Below, one piece after another: positions 1-5,433 of a DNA stretch of 5,529 bases; positions within the stretch are counted from its first letter, which is position 1, and each line of letters starts with the position of its first letter. Below the pieces are notes generated by a model that searched no databases, had not been told where the DNA came from, and saw nothing but the letters and a program-made list of their open reading frames with translations. The position numbers and the translations under genes were made by a program. Source of the DNA: Hadesarchaea archaeon DG-33 (GTDB taxonomy: Archaea > Hadarchaeota > Hadarchaeia > Hadarchaeales > Hadarchaeaceae); contig LQHI01000047.1 of NCBI GenBank assembly GCA_001515185.1, forward strand, positions 1 to 5,529, given 5' to 3'.

Positions 1-296
1 TCGACCTTGAAGCTGCAACCGCCCTCTCGATGCGTGGTCTCGGTTCGGGGCTCACCAGCTATCACTTCGAGCTTTCGCGTTCGAAACTCTCCTCGCACAG
101 GGGTGGTCTGGTTGAGGACTGTTCGCACATGGTGGTGAACTTGCATCAGCGCTTGACCGATTAGCTGTTTCTTTGGCAGTAGTTTTTCGGGAATCTTGAC
201 TACCGCGATGTCCCCCACTATATCAAAGGCCCTGACCTGTTTGAGTTCCTCGTCCGGCATTTGTCCTCTCAAAGCCTCGCGCAGATTTCTTGGCAT
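1..296 (-). CDS. trm5: tRNA (guanine37-N1)-methyltransferase Trm5, N-terminal part (cut by window edge)
   Basis: Ninety-eight codons are visible; the catalytic SAM-binding domain lies off the left edge. The family methylates N1 of G37 next to the tRNA anticodon, which prevents +1 frameshifting during translation. Seen: the start MPRNLREALRG, then FDIVGDIAVVKIPEKLL (about residues 29-45), GEFRTRKLEVIAGE (about 68-81) and RTETTHREGGCSFKV at the end. This order is characteristic of the D2 region of archaeal Trm5 leading into the Met-10 domain. The ATG at 296 is chosen because the match to the family begins there. An in-frame stop at 354-356 leaves no room for the N-terminal D1 domain found in many Trm5 proteins. 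No Shine-Dalgarno precedes this ATG; the ATG at 260 has a weak AGAGG but would cut conserved residues. It lies 44 bases after the ABC permease and may share its transcript. Trm5 is favoured over the related wybutosine enzyme Taw2. Confidence 0.85.
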   Translation of the reverse strand, partial: MPRNLREALRGQMPDEELKQVRAFDIVGDIAVVKIPEKLLPKKQLIGQALMQVHHHVRTVLNQTTPVRGEFRTRKLEVIAGEPRTETTHREGGCSFKV

Positions 297-340
297 AATG
301 ACCAAAAACAGTTTAACGTCAGACCAAAAGGTTTTGCGGC

Positions 341-1174
341 TCAGATCATTTCCCTACGCTTCGTCACCAAGATGCTTATCCCAAACAGAACAACCGCGTA
401 CGCCAACAACACAAAGAAACTCAGGGTGGGGTCTTGGCTAGCTCGCATCATCCCCCCCATCATCGGTCCGCCAAATCCAAATCCCCCTATCAACTGCTCG
501 AGGGGTAACCCGTAGGTGGAGGCGACCGCATCCCCCGCTCGATCGGGCATGAACCAAGGATCATAGCCAGCGTAAGCCAGACTACTTGAAATGATCGTGA
601 AAACCACCATGAAGGTCAGGAGCGTGGCTATCGTCGCCCCCATACCCCCCTTCAGTATGGAACTGAAAGCGAATGCCAGGCTTATTATCGAGCATGCCAG
701 CATCAGCATGAGAGCTAACGAACCTATTATCCCCACGGGCACCTGTCCGTAGAACGCGAGCAGAGCGCCAACCGATATCAGATATGCTGTGATTATTATT
801 GTGGCTGTGGCAATGAAGCAGGCGAGGTATTTTCCAACTACTATGGTGGTCCGCTTCACGGGGTTTGGGAACAGAATATATCCCGTTTTGCTCTCGAACT
901 CGGAAGCAATGGCGTCTCCCGCGAAGAAAACTGCAGCAAGAATGGCCAGCGCGCCCATCGATGTCACGAACATCGCGAAGAGTTCGGGCCCCCATTGGCT
1001 TATGAGTTGTTCTGGGATGCCTATCCGCCTTAGGAGGTCCAGCCCCTGGTAGAGCCCGATTATTAAAATAATGACGAGAACTGTAATTGCAAGTGCTCCG
1101 TAGAACCGCTTTCTTCGGAACTGCTTCAGCAGCTCGTATTTCGTGACCACCTTCAGCTTCTCGAACTCGCTCAA
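341..1174 (-). CDS. ABC-2 type transporter permease
   Basis: A 277-residue integral membrane protein, the membrane half of an ABC exporter whose ATPase is encoded immediately upstream. About six hydrophobic segments are visible: near residues 25-45, 65-86, 112-142, 147-174, 180-203 and 251-271. Between segments 2 and 3 is the cytoplasmic stretch FPNPVKRTTIVVGKYLA (102-118), the P-x-x-R-x-x-x-x-x-G-K pattern typical of ABC-2 permeases. The short N-terminus before segment 1 is basic (KQFRRKR) and the C-terminus is KRREMI, so both ends are probably cytoplasmic. The start is TTG at 1174: it overlaps the ATPase stop by 4 bases (TTGA) and has a good GGAGG 7 bases upstream, so the two are translationally coupled. 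The loop before the last segment (230-244) is unusually rich in Gly and Met. The substrate cannot be told from sequence; drug, lipid, peptide or metal-related export are all open. Confidence 0.88.
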   Translation of the reverse strand: MSEFEKLKVVTKYELLKQFRRKRFYGALAITVLVIILIIGLYQGLDLLRRIGIPEQLISQWGPELFAMFVTSMGALAILAAVFFAGDAIASEFESKTGYILFPNPVKRTTIVVGKYLACFIATATIIITAYLISVGALLAFYGQVPVGIIGSLALMLMLACSIISLAFAFSSILKGGMGATIATLLTFMVVFTIISSSLAYAGYDPWFMPDRAGDAVASTYGLPLEQLIGGFGFGGPMMGGMMRASQDPTLSFFVLLAYAVVLFGISILVTKRREMI

Positions 1175-1893
1175 ATGGTCGCCTCCGTAAGTTTGAGGTA
1201 AGCCCGCTCGAAAGATCGATATTTTTTCTTCAAGCGGCCAATATCATCATAAGCACGCAGTTTTCCGTGGTCGATTATTGCCACTTTCTTGCAAATTTGG
1301 GCGACCTCGGTGAGAAGGTGTGACGCGAAGAACACAGTTTTCTTTTTTCGCGCTTCTTTCAGAATCTCTCGTGTTTCCATCATGCCTCTGGGATCAAGGC
1401 CCAGCGAAGGTTCGTCAAGGATGAGAATCGGCGGATCGTGAAGCATGGCTTGCGCGAGTGCTAGGCGCTGTTTCATTCCTCGAGAGAACTTTTCTATTTT
1501 GACATTCGACCATTTTTCGAGCCTTACAAGTTTGAGCACTTCCCCTATTCGGTTGTCCAGCTTGCGCCCACTCATTCCCCTGAGGCGCCCCACATATCTA
1601 AGAGTCTCGTCTGAGGTTAGGAACTGATAAAACTCAGGAGTTTCCAAAATGGTCCCCACATTCGAAATTGCCCGTTCTCGCTCCTCCATGACGTTAACAC
1701 CTGCGAGATAGGCTTCACCTGCGGATGGACGCAGCAGCCCGCAAAGGATTTTGAGGGCGGTGGTCTTCCCAGCGCCATTCGGGCCCAGCAGCGCGACATC
1801 TTCGTTCCATTTTACGCTAAGCGAAAAATTGTCCAGCGCTAAAAAACTATTGTAATACCTAGTCAGCCCCTTGAGGAGTATTGACTCACGCAT
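1171..1893 (-). CDS. ABC transporter ATP-binding protein (BcrA/DrrA-like)
   Basis: A 240-residue nucleotide-binding subunit that powers the permease encoded after it. Walker A is GPNGAGKTT (37-45), the signature is FSRGMKQR (136-143, in place of the canonical LSGGQ), Walker B is ILILDEP with the catalytic Glu at 161, the D-loop is LGLDP (164-168) and the H-loop His is at 192. The usual Q-loop Gln is replaced by Glu (ILETPEFY, Glu84), a substitution common in the bacitracin/daunorubicin exporter (BcrA/DrrA) branch and not a sign of inactivity. The length is slightly short for the branch, which often has a longer C-terminal tail. The ATG at 1893 is the only sensible start, because an in-frame stop lies 21 bases upstream. 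A weak GAGG sits 12 bases before it. It is the first gene of a unit with the permease and perhaps Trm5, with its own promoter in the 119-base gap upstream. The transported compound is unknown. Confidence 0.92.
   Translation of the reverse strand: MRESILLKGLTRYYNSFLALDNFSLSVKWNEDVALLGPNGAGKTTALKILCGLLRPSAGEAYLAGVNVMEERERAISNVGTILETPEFYQFLTSDETLRYVGRLRGMSGRKLDNRIGEVLKLVRLEKWSNVKIEKFSRGMKQRLALAQAMLHDPPILILDEPSLGLDPRGMMETREILKEARKKKTVFFASHLLTEVAQICKKVAIIDHGKLRAYDDIGRLKKKYRSFERAYLKLTEATI
1182..1186 (-). promoter_or_regulatory. Ribosome-binding site for the permease TTG start
   Basis: GGAGG lies 7 bases before TTG at 1174, inside the last codons of the ATPase gene. It decides the unusual TTG start and supports coupled translation of the two transporter subunits. 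Confidence 0.7.
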
Positions 1894-1947
1894 GGTATCA
1901 TTCGGCCTCTTTCATCTGAACAACTATTAATATTTTTGTCTTGTGAC

Positions 1948-1956
1948 TTTTTAAAA
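1948..1956 (-). promoter_or_regulatory. Putative TATA box for the ABC exporter unit
   Basis: In the A+T-rich gap 1894-2012 the minus strand reads TTTTAAAAA, a plausible archaeal TATA element. A transcription start about 25 bases downstream would fall near 1925, giving a leader of roughly 30 bases before the ATPase ATG. A purine-rich BRE is not obvious, and other A+T stretches in the gap (a TATAA near 1985-1990 and ATATTAAT near 1925-1932) are alternatives. Confidence 0.4.
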
Positions 1957-1980
1957 CATTGCATAAAATTTGTTATAGGT

Positions 1981-1985
1981 AAAAA
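1981..1985 (-). terminator. Possible T-run terminator after amrS
   Basis: The minus strand has a run of five T (CTTTTTACC) about 28 bases after the amrS stop. Archaeal RNA polymerase can terminate at T-rich runs without a hairpin, but five T is short. The call rests mainly on position between two transcription units. Confidence 0.25.
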
Positions 1986-2012
1986 GTTTATACTTGATAA
2001 TTCGAAAGCAAA

Positions 2013-3077
2013 TCACGCGGAATAAATGTTGTACAAAATTTCCCCCACGATTGGTATTTCATGCCCGCAGTTGGGACAACAATTTCCCTTTAAATTTATT
2101 TTGACAAATTCAAGCCCAAAGCGTTTGATGAGTATCTCGCCGCAGTTCGGGCAGTAAGTGTTCTCATACATATGCCCGGGCACGTTGCCGAGGTAAACGA
2201 ACTCGATGCCCTCCGATCTCGCTATGTCATGCGCTCGCTCGAGGGTGGAAACGGGTGTTGGCGGCGAGTCAAATTTGTAGGCTGGATAGTAAGATGTGAA
2301 GTGCAACGGGGTTTCTCTGCCCGCCTCGCGAAGGTGATGCTTGATCAGCTCGCGCAGTTGCTCTTCTCTGTCGTTAACTCCGGGTATGATGAGATTGACC
2401 ACCTCTACATGCATCCCAAAATTTTTTGCTTCGTGTACGTTTCTCCAGACGACCTCGACATCAACCCCACAATATTTGCGAACCGCCGCTGCATCGCCCT
2501 TAACGTCTATACACATCGCGTCCAGTCCGGCATCGTGGAGCATTCGCAGCGCCTCGAGCGTCATGTAGCCGTTGGTCACGTAGGTGTTGTAAAGTCCCCG
2601 CTCCTTGGCTAGCTTAAAAACGTCAAGCGAGTACTCGAAGAGCAGCGTTGGTTCGTTGAACGAAATCGAGGTACCTTGACAACGCTCTCGTAACACCTGA
2701 GCAACGAATTCCTCCGGGCTGAGGTAGTTGGCGAGCTTCGGGTTTGGGGGTGACTTTGAGATGTTCCAGTTCTGACACCATGGACAACTGAAATTGCAAG
2801 AGTACGTACCAACTGTTAGCGCAATGCTCCCCGGCCAAAAATGGTAGAAGGGCTTTTTCTCGATGGGGTTCGCGGAGATGGAGGAGATGTCGCCGTAGAC
2901 GAGTGTGTGGAGTTTGCCGCCGATGTTTTTCCGCGTCTTGCAGAAGCCGAGGTCGCCGGGAGCGATTTCGCAACGGCGTTCGCAGAGGTTACATTGCACT
3001 CGTTTATTCGACAATTCCTCGAATAGCAGCGCTTGCTTGATGGTGGGCCTCTCGAGTCCAGCCAATTTTATACCCAT
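2013..3077 (-). CDS. amrS: AmmeMemoRadiSam system radical SAM enzyme
   Basis: A 354-residue radical S-adenosylmethionine protein of the AmrS family (relatives of pyruvate formate-lyase activase). The N-terminal Cys cluster CNLCERRC...GFC (29-46) precedes the radical SAM domain. The [4Fe-4S] motif C-x3-C-x2-C is at Cys94, Cys98 and Cys101 (YSCNFSCPWCQNW), and there is a conserved SFNEPTLL stretch (about 138-145) and YVTNGYM (about 165-171). The C-terminus carries two CPNCG knuckles (Cys309/312 and Cys334/337) likely to bind zinc or iron. Length and domain order fit the family. AmrS proteins co-occur with AMMECR1 and Memo proteins; neither partner is in this window. The physiological reaction is not something I can derive from sequence. 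The gene starts with ATG at 3077, 26 bases after the UPF0282 stop, with no Shine-Dalgarno, and is probably co-transcribed with UPF0282. A plain PflA-like activase is less likely because no glycyl-radical partner is present. Confidence 0.88.
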   Translation of the reverse strand: MGIKLAGLERPTIKQALLFEELSNKRVQCNLCERRCEIAPGDLGFCKTRKNIGGKLHTLVYGDISSISANPIEKKPFYHFWPGSIALTVGTYSCNFSCPWCQNWNISKSPPNPKLANYLSPEEFVAQVLRERCQGTSISFNEPTLLFEYSLDVFKLAKERGLYNTYVTNGYMTLEALRMLHDAGLDAMCIDVKGDAAAVRKYCGVDVEVVWRNVHEAKNFGMHVEVVNLIIPGVNDREEQLRELIKHHLREAGRETPLHFTSYYPAYKFDSPPTPVSTLERAHDIARSEGIEFVYLGNVPGHMYENTYCPNCGEILIKRFGLEFVKINLKGNCCPNCGHEIPIVGEILYNIYSA

Positions 3078-3103
3078 ACCAAATTGTATTTCTTTCTTTG
3101 ACC

Positions 3104-4153
3104 TTAACTAAGCACAACTGGCTTTTTACCCAAAAATTCCGCTGCTGTTAGTACTCTCTTCCCCCGACGTTTGCCTTCATCCCAAACTTCACGTGTCCAC
3201 TCCTTAAACTTTGGTTCACGAGGCAAGTGATGGTCATAGATCATCAACCGCAAATCAGTTTTCCTAAGTATTCGCACGGCGTTCGATACTGCGCGATTCA
3301 TGGTGGTGCGGGTGGTTAGATAGCCAAGCATGTAGGTCATGGGGCCATCGAGAATGAGCAAGTCAGGATTTTCTCGGATGATCCAGTTGGCATAATCCTC
3401 GATAATCGGACCGTCAAGATCAGAAGAATGGATCAGCTTCTCGCCACCATACTCGATAACAGTTGCGAAGACCCAGCCCACACGCGAGAATTCGATGCCA
3501 TGGAAGAGGGGCGGTGTGAATCTGAGCTTGGTGCGCCCAAATTTGAATTCTTTACCTTCGGGAAATTTGATCTCTATATCTCTGAACTTAAGCTCGGGTA
3601 TCACTTTAGCTGAGTTCCATTTTTGGACACGTTTTTGGAACCACTTGAGTCCCTTTTTGAACAACTCCCGGCGTCTTTGATTGTAATCTCCGAAGCTCTT
3701 GTCTCGAGCGCGGGGAATTTCATCAAGCGGATTTCCATATGACTTCCGCTCTCGCTTCTGCAGCATATCATTAAGACCGACCTTACCAAAGGAGCGGCAT
3801 AGATTGTCGAAAAAATGCTCGGCTCGCCCTCGTTGAGAATCATTGATGTGGTCGTTGGGATTTTTCACCAGTAGGAGTTTGTTTTTGTAAAGTCCGCGGT
3901 CGAAGTCGGTGAAGTGATCGTAGTGGTAGTGAGAAATCACAACCACATCCGCCTTGCGACTCGCCTTCTTGATCGCGCGTCTCCCTTGAGCCGCCCAGTA
4001 AAGCTTTTTCGCCCATGGCGCCGGGAAGCTCGGATGCATCACCGCGACCCCGGGGTCGATGAGAACGCTGACATCAGGCGTTTTGACCAAGGTGCACAAT
4101 GATTTTGCGCCGAGCGAATCGAACCAAATCGGCTTGAAAGAAATCATACCCAT
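3104..4153 (-). CDS. UPF0282 family metallo-beta-lactamase-fold hydrolase
   Basis: A 349-residue cytoplasmic protein of the metallo-beta-lactamase superfamily, resembling the archaeal UPF0282/COG2248 group. No signal peptide or membrane segment is seen. The metal-binding motif HYHYDH is complete (His75, His77, Asp79, His80). Later ligands are probably His218 (LFHGIEF), Asp245 (IHSSDLDGP) and one of His308/His309 (YDHHLPREP). An insert of about 130 mostly charged residues (about 85-215) separates the first motif from the rest and makes it longer than a minimal domain. No reaction has been firmly assigned to the group as far as I know; hydrolysis of a phospho- or other ester is only inferred from the fold. 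The ATG at 4153 is chosen: a TATA-like element lies about 30 bases upstream, so the leader is only a few bases and no Shine-Dalgarno is seen. It is divergent from a zinc-ribbon gene and followed after 26 bases by amrS. Confidence 0.85.
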   Translation of the reverse strand: MGMISFKPIWFDSLGAKSLCTLVKTPDVSVLIDPGVAVMHPSFPAPWAKKLYWAAQGRRAIKKASRKADVVVISHYHYDHFTDFDRGLYKNKLLLVKNPNDHINDSQRGRAEHFFDNLCRSFGKVGLNDMLQKRERKSYGNPLDEIPRARDKSFGDYNQRRRELFKKGLKWFQKRVQKWNSAKVIPELKFRDIEIKFPEGKEFKFGRTKLRFTPPLFHGIEFSRVGWVFATVIEYGGEKLIHSSDLDGPIIEDYANWIIRENPDLLILDGPMTYMLGYLTTRTTMNRAVSNAVRILRKTDLRLMIYDHHLPREPKFKEWTREVWDEGKRRGKRVLTAAEFLGKKPVVLS

Positions 4154-4180
4154 ATACCCAACGTTTTGAGTTCTGTTCTG

Positions 4181-4192
4181 TAAATTTAAAGG
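4181..4192. promoter_or_regulatory. Shared divergent TATA element
   Basis: The only strongly A+T-rich element in the 71-base gap between the divergent UPF0282 and zinc-ribbon genes is TAAATTTAAAGG. It contains the palindrome TTTAAA (4185-4190) and so can be read as a TATA box on either strand. On the minus strand it reads CCTTTAAATTTA, about 30 bases before the UPF0282 ATG. On the plus strand it lies about 35 bases before the zinc-ribbon ATG. Both transcripts would have very short leaders. Confidence 0.55.
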
Positions 4193-4224
4193 ATTTCAAA
4201 GCACAAGTGACTTTTGGGTTAGGG

Positions 4225-4428
4225 ATGGTTCGTAGGTGCCCGAAGTGTGGCAGCAAGATGCTTAAGGATTCGACGGCAGTTGTCAAGCTCAGAGCACTCG
4301 ATGCCCGGTATTATTGTACAAATTGTGGCTACTTTGGGGCTCTGGTTTGGGAAGATGGCGATTTCAAGAAGGTCGATACCCTTCCCAAATCCAAGTGGTT
4401 ACGCAAACGGCTGAAGCATGGGCAATGA
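4225..4428 (+). CDS. Small zinc-ribbon protein
   Basis: A 67-residue protein with two zinc knuckles: CPKCG (Cys5, Cys8) and CTNCG (Cys31, Cys34), 22 residues apart, followed by a short hydrophobic/acidic strand and a basic tail (KSKWLRKRLKHGQ). The four Cys should bind one zinc ion. The spacing and the YYCTNCGY second knuckle resemble ribbons of the TFIIS/RPB9 kind, which occur in many archaeal nucleic-acid-binding proteins, but the acidic catalytic hairpin of TFIIS is not evident, so no function is assigned. Start: a GTG at 4207 would add six residues, but it lies only about 20 bases from the TATA element and probably before the transcript start, so ATG at 4225 is preferred. It is divergent from the UPF0282 gene and overlaps a 47-residue ORF by 4 bases. 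Confidence 0.7.
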   Translation: MVRRCPKCGSKMLKDSTAVVKLRALDARYYCTNCGYFGALVWEDGDFKKVDTLPKSKWLRKRLKHGQ

Positions 4429-4568
4429 AATTACCTACAACGACCACCGGCTTCATGTGTCGACCGATATATCTTAGCAATATAACTGCCCTTGCACGCA
4501 TCAACACGATCGTTTCCACTTATGAAGCCGGAAATAATCTTGCTATCACCGGCGCCCGTTATCTATAG
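4425..4568 (+). CDS. Hypothetical 47-residue protein, coupled to the zinc-ribbon gene
   Basis: The ATG overlaps the zinc-ribbon stop codon (ATGA), the classic arrangement for coupled translation. The frame shows a purine bias at the first codon position (about 31 of 47) and a pyrimidine bias at the third (about 32 of 47), as coding DNA often does. After a Thr-rich start the protein reads as strand-helix-strand: RPIYLSN, then ITALARINTIVSTYEAG, then NNLAITGARYL. I do not recognise it with confidence. The pattern faintly recalls the first half of an Alba-type nucleic-acid-binding domain, which would make this a truncated copy, since Alba is about 90 residues. The stop codon lies inside the end of the oppositely oriented DUF2135 gene (6-base overlap). 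The alternative is that the segment is untranslated: it holds a 10-base inverted repeat. Confidence 0.35.
   Translation: MKLPTTTTGFMCRPIYLSNITALARINTIVSTYEAGNNLAITGARYL
4447..4531. repeat. 10-base inverted repeat with 65-base loop
   Basis: CCGGCTTCAT at 4447-4456 is exactly complementary to ATGAAGCCGG at 4522-4531. It lies between the convergent zinc-ribbon and DUF2135 genes, so it could form a long-loop stem in either transcript and might mark a 3' end or a structured RNA. No T-run follows it on either strand, and a match of this length could arise by chance. Confidence 0.4.
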
Positions 4569-5361
4569 CGTCGCAACGTGCCAGTCATAACCGTAAGTAG
4601 TTTCGTAGTCAGTATCTGTTGTGACGTCGTTAGGGGTGAAAGTATGTGTGTACGTTTGGTATGCTCCCCCTGCGATGCTTATCCTAACTGTAGCAGTGGT
4701 GTCTTCAGTGACACCATGAGCATCGTAATATCTCACCTTCACAACGTAGTCACCGGCTTGGGCACTCTCCATCGTGAAATGCTCCGGGCCATAACCATCT
4801 ACATCATCTACGTCGAGTTCCGCGCCCGATATTCCATCTTCGGCTTCAGTTTTTTGCCACCAGTAGGTATGCTCGTAATTCGGGTCCCATACGTGTAGGT
4901 CAACATCTGTTTCGTCGGTGTTCCACGTGAGCTGTATCCAGATGTCCATCACTGGAACGTTAGCGGTTACAGTGAATACATTGCTTTGGTCAACGATGTT
5001 TCCTGCTTCGTTCTTGACTTTTATCCGGAAAGTGTTTGTGCCAGTTATCAATACACGCGTCTCCATAAACGTCCAAATGCCATCTCCCGCTGTTACATCG
5101 TCGTGGGTGCCATCATCGTATACGGGAATTTCTTCATCTGCACCGTTGAAGTTCAAGTAGACATTGCCTTTGAATGTCGTTTCGCCTTGTTGGGGGTTCT
5201 TTACTGTTCCCTTGATATACTGAATTCTTTGGTCAGTTGTGCCAGCACGCCTCCCCAAAATCCTCCGTTCCCGGAGACGAAAGTAAATATATGCCAATAA
5301 CTGTTACAACCGTTACCACGGTTAAGGTGATAACTAATACTACTATGACACTCTCTTTCAT
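4563..5361 (-). CDS. Membrane-anchored exported protein with YfaP/DUF2135-like domain, frameshifted
   Basis: Two overlapping frames form one gene. The 5' frame (from ATG 5361) encodes MKES plus a hydrophobic segment (residues 5-27) and SSPGTEDFG, then meets a stop at 5233-5235. The 3' frame, open from 5297, carries the rest. Removing one base in the TTTTGGGG run (plus-strand 5253-5260) joins them into a 265-residue protein. Corrected numbering: signal anchor 5-27 with no lipobox Cys; an Ig-like domain (about 45-130) with YDDGTHDDVTAGDGIW (81-96), a motif of choice-of-anchor type domains; then a YfaP/DUF2135-like domain (about 138-250) with LTWNTDETDVDLHVWDP, LDVDDVDGYGPEHF and AGDYVVKVRYYD. 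Many Asp residues suggest calcium binding. The product should sit on the outer face of the membrane; its ligand is unknown. The start is fixed by a perfect GGAGGTGA. The 3' frame lacks its own plausible start (only a TTG inside the signal region), so the break is a sequencing error, a real mutation or, less likely, recoding. Confidence 0.75.
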
Positions 5362-5365
5362 CAAT

Positions 5366-5373
5366 TCACCTCC
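5366..5373 (-). promoter_or_regulatory. Ribosome-binding site of the DUF2135 gene
   Basis: GGAGGTGA on the minus strand ends 4 bases before the ATG at 5361. It is the strongest Shine-Dalgarno in the window. It selects this ATG over an upstream in-frame ATG at 5424, which would add 21 residues ahead of the signal segment. Confidence 0.8.
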
Positions 5374-5394
5374 GATTACCGTGATAATAAGCGC

Positions 5395-5409
5395 ATTTAA
5401 ATAAATATC
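5395..5409 (-). promoter_or_regulatory. Putative TATA box of the DUF2135 gene
   Basis: The minus strand reads GATATTTATTTAAAT, about 40 bases before the ATG at 5361. A start of transcription about 25 bases downstream would fall around 5375-5380, just ahead of the ribosome-binding site. The exact core is uncertain within this A+T-rich stretch. Confidence 0.45.
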
Positions 5410-5410
5410 T

Positions 5411-5420
5411 AAAAATTTTT
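5411..5420 (-). terminator. Possible terminator after ilvE
   Basis: AAAAATTTTT begins about 13 bases after the aminotransferase stop and gives a five-T run on the transcript. It abuts the promoter of the next gene, so it may instead be part of that promoter's A+T-rich region. Confidence 0.3.
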
Positions 5421-5433
5421 GCACTAAATTCGT

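Noticed and set aside
196..515. Plus-strand open frames opposite the Trm5 start and permease end.
   Set aside because: They are low-complexity Ser/Pro/Arg-rich translations complementary to recognised minus-strand genes.
1898..1915. Five-codon mini-ORF (ATG...TGA, minus strand) just before the ATPase start, a possible leader peptide.
   Set aside because: It is very short, has no ribosome-binding site of its own and shows no attenuator-like structure; such ORFs arise often by chance.
1894..2012. The 119-base gap upstream of the ABC genes as a possible small RNA or riboswitch.
   Set aside because: It is A+T-rich with no convincing stems; a promoter plus short terminator run accounts for it.
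2172..2612. Plus-strand 146-codon open frame opposite amrS.
   Set aside because: The minus-strand radical SAM and zinc-knuckle motifs explain the region; the antisense translation has no family features.
4207..4224. GTG start that would extend the zinc-ribbon protein by six residues.
   Set aside because: It lies only about 20 bases after the TATA element, probably upstream of the transcript start, and the added residues are not part of the zinc-ribbon pattern.
4578..5300. Several plus-strand open frames opposite the DUF2135 gene (4578-4898, 4918-5160, 4986-5300).
   Set aside because: They are antisense shadows with no recognisable domains, while the minus strand has clear family motifs across the same interval.
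5233..5424. A separate 63-residue membrane protein encoded by the 5' frame alone.
   Set aside because: After the membrane segment it has only a short tail, and the overlapping downstream frame lacks its own export signal, so one frameshifted gene is the simpler reading.
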